Below the pieces are notes generated by a model, which was given only the letters and a program-made list of their open reading frames with translations, made no database searches and was not told the origin of the DNA. A stretch of DNA of 64,000 nt from assembly GCA_039619475.1 (NCBI GenBank), contig CM077115.1, positions 593,427,643 to 593,491,642 on the forward strand, in the 5' to 3' direction. Made by a program: the position numbers and the translations under genes. Numbering within the stretch: the first letter of the stretch is position 1; every line of letters starts with the position of its first letter. The stretch is from Icerya purchasi (lineage: Eukaryota; Arthropoda; Insecta; Hemiptera; Monophlebidae). Of the stretch, positions 54,940 through 64,000 are shown in pieces.

Positions 54940-57900
54940 ATATATTAATTAAGGTTTATATAATTTCGATATGTATAATAAGTATGTATAAATTTGTAAC
55001 GTGTTCAACCTAAATAAACGATAATAAAAGTGCCGGGCACTCACACAACGGGCATACTTGCCCAGTAAGACCCACAAACTTATTTTAAAATTTAAAAAAA
55101 TAAAAAATAAATAATAGTACATCTTGGGAGACATTTCGTTGTTTTCTTTCCACCAAGTTGATCTAGAATCGTTTTGCTTCCAGTGGAGGAGTATAAGTTT
55201 CAAACACCTTTTCTGCATTTTGCTTATTTTATTTATTTCCGTTTTCTTAGCCTCACCCCATATTTGAATTCTATATAAAATTCTAGACATTGTTATTGAA
55301 TTATAGTATATACGTAATGTGCGATATGCTAGAACCTGTTTTATTTTATATAAAGCTGGAATTGACTGTCTTATTTTCAAATTTAAACTTTGAATGTGTT
55401 TTTTCCAGTTCAAGGATTTATCGATATACATATAACTAGATATTTAAAATTTTCTATGTTCTCAAGCGGTGAACAGCAACACAAATGAGTATTGTTATTT
55501 ATATGCAGTTCATGTATGCAATCATTATTATGGAGGGTAATTTGCGGATCGAGTGGCATATGTTTGGTACTGTTCCGAATGTGCTGTAATTCAGATTTAT
55601 TTATATTAATACATAACCTCCTATCATGTGCCCATTTACTAAAATTATTTATATCCTCTTGTAATAATCTTTCCGCTATTTCTAAATTCTTATGTTCCAC
55701 TAATAAGGCAATATCATCGGCAAACACATCTACCTTTGCATTTTTAATATGCTTATGTAACGAGTTAGTGTAAATTAAGAAGAGAATAGGAGCCAATATG
55801 GTGCCCTGACCTACTTTTTTTTCATTACTTTTATTCCCTGCGATTTTTACCATACTTTTCCTATTTTTATGTAATTCTTAAACTACTGTAGTTGATTATT
55901 TATAATTCCCAAATTTTCTAAGTCCTTGATCAGTAATTCATGGTCGACTAAGTCAAACGCTTTAGATAGCTCAATAAATGTAATTACAAATTGGTTTCCC
56001 ATCGACAATCCCATATTTATCATATTTACAATCGATCTTAGTAATGTTATCGTAGATCTTTTTTCTCTAAAACCGTGTTGATTTTCATAGAGTAAATTGT
56101 TTATTTCTACATAATTTCTTAAATGTTTATCAACGTAATGTTCTAATATTTTAGCAATTACAGGTATAATTGTTATTGAACGATAATTTTCAAATTTAAT
56201 TTGCGGTCCTTTGTTATATATCGGTCTGACAATACCTTTTTTCAGTCCATCCTCCTGTTAGCTTCCTTTATAGAGTAGTTGACCATGTTCGTCAAAATGG
56301 AAATAAATATATTTGGGTTTTGTTTATTATCTTTAACCCTAATTTCATCCCATCCAGGTGCCTTATGAATTTCTAGATTATTAATTATTAATTCTATTTG
56401 GGATTTATTTGCAGGTGGAATGAAAAAATAAGATAAAATAACATTATCGGAATTCACTAAATTGTTCAGCTATTTTTGCAGTATTTTCAAAATGTTTTAT
56501 AATGAAATCATCAATTGTTGTTCTGTTTTTTTTATTAACAATATTGTTAATTACATTCCATACTTTTTTACAGTCATTATTTGCTTTAACTATTTGACTT
56601 TGATAATACTTCTGTTTAGCGTTTCTTATTTCTGTTGTAACTATGTTTCGATATTTCCCAAATAGGTTTTTATATCGAATATTGGTTCTATTCCCTTTAC
56701 TGAGTTTAAAATATTGGTCTCTAATTATCATAAAATTTATAATTTTGTCACTCATCCATTCGTTCTTAGAGCTATATTTAGTCATCTTTTCCCTCTCCCG
56801 TACTTTCAAATTGCATTCGCTATATATGCTTTTAAAAACTGAATGTATATGATCATATATATTTCCTGCCATTGTGAACTTCCTTACTTCATCCCAGTTG
56901 TAATTAATTATCTTGTTATGTAACCTTTTTTCATCAATGACATATTTTAGGGAGTTTTTAAAATGCTGACATTTCGGATTCAGTATACTAAATGTACAAC
57001 AAATGGCATAATGGTCTGATATTTTCATATTAATAATTCCCGAAATAATATCATTTGAGTTATACTTTTTTTTTTTTTTTTTTTTTTGGGCTCGGCTAAC
57101 CAAGAGCATTGACTCATATCTATATATATATATATATATATTTATTTATTTTTTTTTAAATAACTTAAATTTTAATGCTATTCGCTATTGAGTAAAGGAA
57201 GGATGCAATTATTGGAAAAATGACCTGGTTTGGGAACGACAGTATCGACGAAATATTGTAAGGTGCGAGAGCATTGAGTTGTAGTAAATTAGAGTATAGT
57301 ACGGATTGTTCATTGAATAATGCCGAGCACTCAAAAAACACATGATTAGCGTCACAGATCTAATTATTCCCTGGTGGGTGAAGAGGACAGAGAGGAGATA
57401 AAGACGGAAAAATCCGGTGTCGTGAATCGGGAAAGAGTGAATGGTTAAATCGAAGACGACATATGGATACAACGGAGTTACGTTGAAGAACTTGACAGCT
57501 ATGGAACCATGGTTTACGAGGAATGGAAGGTTGAATAGAAAGATAGAAGAAGTGCGGATTGGAAAACGATCGGGCATACATGTTGGACCAAAATTTTGAG
57601 TGTAATTTTTTTGAGAAAGAAAGAATATTGTTGGCTGGATAAAGATTGATGTAATTACCATTCGTGCTGGCTAAGTATGCTAACTTGTTGACTCTTTCAT
57701 TTCCCTCAATTCCAATATGTCCTGGTATCCATAAAAATTCTATTTGACAAGGTGTACGTAAAGTTAGATTAGATACCATAGACCGAATGCGAAGAATTAT
57801 GGAATCAAAATATGTGGGGCAGTAGGCTTAAGAAATATATTGTCTATACAGGATTGTGTACTTCTATCTATCCGTTCTTCCTCTCTCGTAATTCCATTTA

Positions 57901-60200
57901 TTAGCTGAACTGTTCCTGACTCATATATAACATTTAAAAAGTTCTCAACTTGAGCATTATGGAGCAAGAAATCGATATTAAAATCGCCGAAAATCAGAAA
58001 ATTATCTTTATTACTTTTTTTTTTTTTGAGTGTAGCGGTTTCGTTTATAAATTCGCCTAAGTTTTTGCTCAGTGATCTATATACTGCAATTAAGCGTAAA
58101 GGATTGCTTTCGAAAATATCTATATCTATCATTACCAGGCCCATATTTGGCCTATTATTAATTTCCCGAATGTGACATTTAAATTTATTATTTATGAACA
58201 CAAGTATTCCTACGTTTTTCCCAATACGTCTTTGCAGTCCAATACTCGTGAATCCGGTTATTTATATAAATTTAATTCATCCTTACTTATATTGATTTCG
58301 GATAATACAATGACGCTTAAAGGTGACGCGTGAATGTAAGTTATAAACTCATCCCAGTTACGTCTTACAGTTCTTATGTTTAAGTGCAGCACATGAAATA
58401 ATTCCGAATTAATTTGTGGTGTATTATTTGCATTTAAAATGCTATTTATATTATCAGTCCATTTTTTGATACTACTATAATTCTTACAATTTTGTTTACT
58501 GTGATACTGAATTAGAGAAGTCACTTTTTAAAGGAATAAAATAAGAAGAAAGAAAAAAAGTCTGCTGGTATGATTACGAACGAAACCCAACCATATATTA
58601 ATGTACACTCAACACTTTACTTTCTTTAAAATATCGTTTCGATGACGGCCTTAGAGTAACATTACGGGATGGTGCAGAAGAAGCGAATTGATCGTATTTA
58701 AACAAATATTATGCTACCACAGATTTTACGCGTGCAACGGTTATCGATCGCACACATACCCATACACTTACACACATGCACCCACACCTGTGTACCAAAA
58801 AACAATTTAGCGCGCTCTCACACCTCTTACAAATTACCGCATTGAACACTATATACATACAGACAACGAGTTGATTAGTCGCAAAGAGTATATCTAAAAC
58901 AGAAGGGACGAAGAAAATAGTAAATAACAACGAAACGGAATCGCACACCATGACTTCTCTCTCCTGTCAAAATCTTTCGCTTCCATCGCTTGCACTTTTC
59001 TCCCGCACTTACCAAGCAGTATCTAGTACATAAACTAACCACCCGTCTGTAGCCAAACATATATACCTCATCAACAAAAATGCACTGCCAAACTGACGTA
59101 CTCTACCTGTACAGCCTTAGCGCAGCGCAGACAAAATTACGATCATCAGCACACAACACACACACTTCACACTGCACACCTGAAATTTTGCACTGTACCC
59201 TCTTAAGAATCATAATACCCTTCTTACCATCTCCTTACGTACACGCTACCTGCTCCGCCATCACATCGTTGAACAGCCGGCGATGTATAACGACGCGACG
59301 CACACATACCACATTCACTCCTGCACACCCGAATGCGACCACATTTACGCTGAGATTATTAGTTAGAGTTAAAATAGAAGCAAAAAAGATAACGAATCTA
59401 TAGTTTTCGCACATAATACAGAATTAGTAGACAAATTACATTTCTTCGATTTATAGAAATTTATTTACATCTTCATCGGTTCTTATTCTAATTATGCGCT
59501 CATCTGGATTCCTTTTCACAAAAATCTTTCCACGTTTTGTCCACACGAAGCTGTATTGCAATATTTTAGCCCGCTGTTTCGCTTTCTATAAAAGCTGTTT
59601 ATAGTACGGTGACAAGTTTTCATTTCCATAAATCCTCATCTGTGTGTCCGCACTCGTTATGTCTTTATCCAGTATTGCGTTCTTTTTCTGATTGTTTAAC
59701 AAGTCTGCGATTCGTCTTCCCGGTTTCGCGATAATAGGCCGAGGAGTTCGCGCGTTCCTCGATGGCACACGATGATACGCATCAATGTCTCCTTCCTGAA
59801 TGTCCACTTCTAATTTCTTCCCTATCTGTGTAAGGATATTGGGTAAATTTTCGTTAGGAAGTTCAGAAACTCCATGAAGTTCGACATTCCCTCTTCTATT
59901 ATATTGTTCCAGCTCACGAATCGTATTTTTTAACTCCACAATCTCATTATCTTTTCGACGAACCTCGTCCGTCAGGGTTCAAACCTGCTCGCGAAGCACT
60001 TTAATTTCACTTTTCTAATCAACCTTCCTTTTATTTTTCCATCCAACCCAATCTTCCCACGCGGCCTTAGTTGTACGATTTTCCTTCGCTTCGCCGCTCC
60101 GTTATTGTCCTTATTATCCGTTTACGTGTAAATCATACTCTTCTTCCTTCCTCACGTTTTCGTTTTCATCTCGCTTTATCCCCTTAATTATCCTCTTCAT
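54940..60200 (-). mobile_element. LINE family C, minus-strand copy with LINE insertion
   Basis: Read leftwards: ORF1 (about 60200-59403) with DEVRRKDNEIVELKNTIREL, EQYNRRGNVELHGVSE, NENLSPYYKQLL and FVWTKRGKIFVKRNPDE; a GT-rich spacer ending CTTCTGTTTTAG (58913); ORF2 EN from 58530 (HLNIRTVRRNWDEFITYI, then GLVMIDIDIFESNPLRLIAV, FLIFGDFNIDFLLHN and CIDNIFLK); an inserted LINE fragment (57825-57063); IISGIINMKISDHYAICCTF; RT with GWDEIRVKD, VGQGTILAPILFLIYTNSLH (motif B) and VDVFADDIALLVEHKN (FADD); and a C-terminus to 54950. A GGGCAA-type hairpin is at 55063-55050. It is somewhat better preserved than the plus copy. Confidence 0.8.
57063..57825 (-). mobile_element. 5'-truncated LINE fragment (RNase H end) inserted in family C
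   Basis: The poly-T at 57067-57087 is its minus-strand poly-A tail. It encodes the end of RNase H (IEFLWIPGHIGIEGNERVNK) and a long C-terminus ending with C-D-A-N-H-V-F-F-E-C. It splits the host EN between CIDNIFLK and the block before SDHYAICC. TA repeats occur just inside the tail. Confidence 0.8.
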
Positions 60201-60669
60201 TCTGACGACGAAGCCGTCTGTGATTCTGACCATATCCTCTTTGAATATTCATCCCTCGTGAACGAACGCACTTCTTTGTACTCCAATCTGCTATCATTCA
60301 AACTCCCTACTCCTTATTGTGCTTTGTATATCTTATCGATTCCGTCGATCTCCGTTGTTCCTATCCTCAGTTCTTTTATCTTATCAATAACTGACCGAAT
60401 CTACATTTAACTATCTTTCTCCCTCGTGTCGTTTCTGGGCGAAGATCCTTTGTTGAAATGCCCAAAGGGGAGTATAAAAAAAAAAAAATATTACTTATCT
60501 TCTTATTAATTTACATTTATAGATTGTTCTTCTTCGGACACAGTATTTTAAAATCACTTTAACATGAAAATTCTAAAAATTAACAAATAAATAAAGTTTA
60601 ACTAAAAATATGCTTTTATAATGAGACTATATTTAAAATTGTTATTTTATTTTTTCTTCTAATACTTAC
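60201..60669. other. LINE 5' region and intron 1 start
   Basis: CT-rich sequence up to 60475, then GCCCAAAGGGGAG and an A-run (60477-60489), which looks like the 3' end of a short plus-strand LINE fragment. The donor of exon 1 closes the interval. Confidence 0.35.
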
Positions 60670-60777
60670 CTTCACTGATAAATTTTTTTTATTTGTTCTC
60701 CACGGGTTAAAAAGAACACCTTCTGATAAAATTCGACCGTAACTGCTACATTTTACAAAATACTTATTTATACCCAT
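60670..60777 (-). CDS. Serine hydrolase exon 1 (start codon and N-terminus)
   Basis: The exon encodes 36 residues beginning MGINKYFVKC and ending NKKNLSVK, followed by a consensus donor (AAG then GTAAGTATT). It ends in phase 0, which fits exon 2. I chose the ATG at 60777; the frame stays open upstream through a GTG at 60822 to a stop near 60864, with no earlier in-frame ATG. The short basic, hydroxylated N-terminus might be an organelle-targeting sequence, but that is only inference. It is the least certain exon, because N-termini of this family are poorly conserved and no 5' UTR exon or promoter was identified. Confidence 0.55.
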
Positions 60778-61790
60778 GTCTAGATAAACCAAAATTTGCT
60801 TATCACAAACAATTACTGTCACTTCGACTTTCTCATAAACGGTATTTGAATCAAACGGAAATTAATTACGAACATCATGAGCAGATCAATCTTAGAAAAG
60901 TGCGCCCAATCAGAACGCTGTATTTAATGTCCAATGATATTTCTTTACCTTATCATTGTTACTGAATTTTTCCGCGATTATTTGTGTTATACAAATATGA
61001 GATTTTTAGACCCGCTATTATGATAAGCTTTTTTAAAATATTACTATTTCTATTTTTCGATAATTCCTCTTTTTAAAGAAGACAAGTTTCCTTTACAAAT
61101 TCGAATGAGTTATATTTACTGAGCCAAATTTTCGGAGAGAAATTTAAACTTGTGTAGTTGTTATTACAGATCCTCTGTAATTAGCATAAGCTGTTTTCCT
61201 AGAAGCTTTTTATAAAACAGCGTCCAGCGAATTAGACAAAGCGGATTGCTAATTAATTTCTTTGCAAAAAGCAGGTTAAAGTGTTATATTTCGAATTCGC
61301 CGAGCGATTTTAATTTGATCAATGAGCAGTTATATCAGAATAAAATCATTAAACAACTATGAAATACTTTTTATTTCACGCCTTGTATAGAGGGTATTTT
61401 AAAATATATACACCGTAATAACATAAAATAAAAACAGAAACTACTACAAAATTTTAGAGAAATAATTATTATTTGTATTTACTTTATTTAATTTTGTAGT
61501 CTGACGTACAAAATTCGAAGTGCTTATAGTCGGTTCACATGAAAAATCAATGCCACTTAAAGAATTCAAATTCGAAACGGTTTTTTAATTGAAATTTTAA
61601 ACAGTTTAAAAGAAGTTGTTTAAAGGTTCTTTTTCATAAATTTACAAAAAAAGGTTTCCATTAATCTCTACAAATGGTTAAAATTTCACGATTTTTTTTT
61701 ATTTACAAAGAAAATTTAAACATTTTACAAAAAATAATGTTCTAAAACAATCCAAAGAAAATTATTTTTAGATGTAGCAAAATTAAGAAC
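60778..61790. other. Upstream of the hydrolase start codon
   Basis: AT-rich, no gene seen. It should contain the 5' UTR and possibly promoter of the hydrolase gene, or another intron if a non-coding first exon exists. No TATA box or initiator could be assigned with confidence. Confidence 0.35.
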
Positions 61791-63113
61791 ATCAAAAAGA
61801 AAAGAGCTGAAAAGAACACGTCACAAAAATATTCGCACAACACCAAAAAAATGTTCTTAATATTTCGTTTGAAGACCTCGAGCCTTAACCACTGCTGCCA
61901 ATCGACGTGGCATTGACGACATCAATTTTTGGTAATATTCCATGGGAATTTTCTTCCATTCGGCTAAGAGACGTTCTTTCAATTGATTGATGTTCTGAAT
62001 TGGTGATTCACGAAATTTCTTGTCAAAGTAATCCCACACATGTTCGATGGGGTAGCAGTCTAGGGACTGAGCAGAGGTAGGCATCACATGGGGGCAATTA
62101 TAAAGCATCCATTCACGGCTTTATAAAGTGCGGTATGCTTTGGATCGTTATCCTGGTAAAAATAAAATGAGTTCGCAATTCCAAATTTTTTGGCACTTTA
62201 GCGTAAATTATTACGTGAAATGTTCACATACATTTCCTTATTCATCCGGGGCCATCAATCAAGACGAGTGAACCTACTACCCCATATGCTGAAAAATAGC
62301 CCCAAACAATTACTCCTCCGCCTCCATGTTTCACAGTTGCTCTATAAGGTTCTTCGAATTTAATTCCATCTTCGATTTGCATCATACTTTCTGTCGCCCA
62401 CCTCCATCAAAAAGATTAAATTTAGACTCATCGTTGAATATAACACGTTTTTCCAAAAACTGTCGGGGACTGTCTGATACTTCATCATAAACTGATACCG
62501 CTTTTTCTTATTCTGTGCACTCATGAACGGTTTCCTTCTAACAGTTCTCCCATGATACCTATATTTCCTTAGCGATCTACAAACTGTTTTTGGGTGGAAA
62601 CTGTTTTATTCCACATAGCATTAACTTCCGTCGCGAGTTATTTCGAAGCACTCAGTCGTGGATTCCGGGCCAACGTTACAGACAATATACCGTTCATTAC
62701 ACACAGAAAGCTTCCTTGGTCTGCTCTTTTGTGGAATTGACTCAATGCGATTCTCCTATACATACTGACGGATAATGTATTGGCAAGTACTGCGAGGTAG
62801 TTCGAGTAGCTGAGCTATTGCATTTAATGATTTACCTGTTTTATAGCGATGAATGGCCAGTTTTCGCATCTTCAAAGACATATTTCGAAACTTTCGCAAC
62901 ATTTTTACTCGCACTTGATGCACTGCACTCGTAACTCGTACACAGTAGGATTGCTTGTCATGAAATTATGACTCAGCGCTCTGTACGCTGTCCGGACGCA
63001 ACCGGATGTTTATCATCCGTTTTTGGAAAACCCCAAGTGCAACGCTGCGCACTGCGTTTCGTTGTACAAATATGTTTTTGTGACGGGTTCTTTTCAGCTC
63101 TTTTCTTTTTGAT
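61791..63113 (-). mobile_element. Tc1-like transposon with inverted repeats
   Basis: 61791-61832 and 63070-63113 are inverted copies (ATCAAAAAGAAAAGAGCTGA, one substitution and one 2-base gap). Outside the right repeat, at 63262-63290, GTACAAATATTTATGGGA followed by CTTACTGTA resembles a classical Tc1 terminus with a TA target, so the true right end may be at 63290 and the visible repeats subterminal. A matching left terminus was not found. Confidence 0.75.
61857..62902 (-). pseudogene. Tc1-like transposase, several breaks
   Basis: The minus-strand start MLRKFRNMSLKMRKLAIHRY leads to a helix-turn-helix (KSLNAIAQLLELPRSTCQYI). Further pieces are KTVCRSLRKYRYHGRTVRRK, KNVLYSTMSLNLIFLMEVG (D-E-S-K-F-N-L-F-D-G-G-G in the adjacent frame, first catalytic Asp), a degraded second Asp block, and a good C-terminus with AQSLDCYPIEHVWDYFDKKF (P-D-x-N-P-I-E block, catalytic third residue) and PRRLAAVVKARGLQTKY. 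Length and order fit the usual 340 residues. At least five stops or frameshifts inactivate it. Confidence 0.85.
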
Positions 63114-63292
63114 CTGTATACAAGCGTGATATGTGTCTTTTTTTTTTACTTTTTGTCTTTTATTATGCTTCACAAGAAGTCATACCTAGCAGTTCATATT
63201 CATTTTTTTGTCATTAAAGTTGTTTTTCGTTGTTTATAGACGCTTTTCCATTTTTCTTGTCGACGTACAAATATTTATGGGACTTACTGTAT

Positions 63293-64000
63293 ATTACTAA
63301 CAGATGATCGAAACTATTTGCTCTAAGTAGTTGGGTAAATATACAAAAAATTTGGAAAAATAAAAGGCGAATGATATTTAAATAATTTGTATAACAACTT
63401 CTGATTTCATATGTTGTAAGTAGTGTCTTTCTAATCAGCTAGTAAGAGGGCGGGGTGTTGTTACGAGGGGAAATTATGTAAGCGTGATCGTGATTCAGGT
63501 AGTTAATTAAGGCGGCGCAAGGCGCGGGGAGCGAATTCCAAACATTCGTTTGATGTTTTTATTGTTATTATTATTATTTTTAACAGAAATAAACATACAT
63601 ATATGAACGTTCCAGAACTGAATGAGCCACAATTTTTTGATGTTTTGTTTTATTTTTATTTTTAATGGAAATATTTGAATGTTTCAGCAACCGGTTGTTA
63701 AAGCTGTCACGGGGTGCATGGGTGAATTCTAGACGTTCGTTCGAAATTAACTATCCGATCGGGCGCGCAGCTCCATGTACTCACATTCCCACGCACGGCA
63801 CCTTCTATCATTATGTGTATGCGTTATATAGGCCTCTACTTGTAATATATGTAGCATAATTTTTAATTTTAATTTTCGACGGTTGGGAGGGGTAAAATTT
63901 TGGCGGATTGTTAAAAACGTTCGAAACTCAACACTTAGAACCCAAATTTTAAAGGAATTTTCCGAGTTGCACTCCGTTCCGGAATTTTTTTTTTTTAATT
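63293..64000. other. Right edge, no gene
   Basis: AT-rich DNA with GC-richer blocks at 63445-63545 and 63690-63800. Two related words, GCGAATTCCAAACATTCGTT (63531-63550) and GTGAATTCTAGACGTTCGTT (63721-63740), suggest an old duplication. No coding signal. Confidence 0.4.

Larger units (their letters stand above)
7918..60777 (-). other. Host gene: SERHL/kraken-like serine hydrolase (3' end outside window)
   Basis: Five minus-strand exons form one gene model: 60777-60670, 41779-41695, 25302-25142, 25013-24775 and 8101-7918. Intron phases agree at every junction (0, 1, 0, 2), and the joined length is 777 nt, exactly 259 codons. The product is an alpha/beta hydrolase with the oxyanion segment HGWQEN, the segment DLPGHG and the nucleophile elbow GHSFGG. 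Proteins of this family are usually somewhat over 300 residues, so roughly the last 50-70 residues, with the catalytic His, should lie left of the window. The substrate is not known from the sequence. Introns 1, 2 and 4 are about 18.9, 16.4 and 16.7 kb and full of transposons; intron 3 is 128 bp. This is the only host gene I can support here. Confidence 0.85.

Overview
The window looks like intronic DNA from an arthropod, most likely an insect. It is AT-rich and eukaryotic, carries GT-AG introns, and is dominated by old transposable elements. I see no bacterial operons, CRISPR arrays or rRNA genes. The order of insect cannot be fixed from what is visible.

One host gene runs through nearly the whole window on the minus strand. 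It is an alpha/beta-fold serine hydrolase of the SERHL/kraken type. Five exons can be read: 60777-60670 (start), 41779-41695, 25302-25142, 25013-24775 and 8101-7918. All have consensus splice sites, and their phases join without a break into 777 nt (259 codons). The last exons, which should hold the catalytic His, lie beyond the left edge. Three introns are 16-19 kb long, the other is 128 bp. The long ones are packed with transposons, many inserted in one another.

Layout from left to right: a LINE endonuclease fragment (1-375); a Penelope-like element with a hammerhead-type ribozyme motif and an inverted partial copy (376-3355); a mariner split by a foldback MITE (3655-5215); a Jockey-type LINE split by a small insertion (6180-7641); hydrolase exon 5; LINE fragments, some nested (9040-15040); a LINE ORF1 with zinc knuckles (16970-18370); an unclassified repeat (18823-20282); a tandem array (about 21480-22560) next to an internally deleted Helitron (to 23791); hydrolase exons 4 and 3; an IS630/Tc1-like transposase fossil; a LINE 5' UTR interrupted by a Kolobok-like and a piggyBac-like element, both at TTAA (26680-31745); further LINE fragments and an unrecognised coding fossil (31900-36250); LINEs on both strands (36174-45210) surrounding hydrolase exon 2; an RTE-like LINE with only two nonsense codons (45690-49185); two convergent copies of one LINE family (49190-60200), each carrying an insertion; hydrolase exon 1; and a Tc1-like element (61791-63113).

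The most useful observations are the ribozyme motif in the Penelope-like element; the doubly TTAA-interrupted LINE 5' UTR whose empty sites can be checked against an intact copy in the same window; a palindrome with arms of about 180 bp; an acceptor-like motif between ORF1 and ORF2 in three copies of one LINE family; a 3' hairpin shared by LINE copies; and a coding fossil at 34946-35770 that I cannot place.
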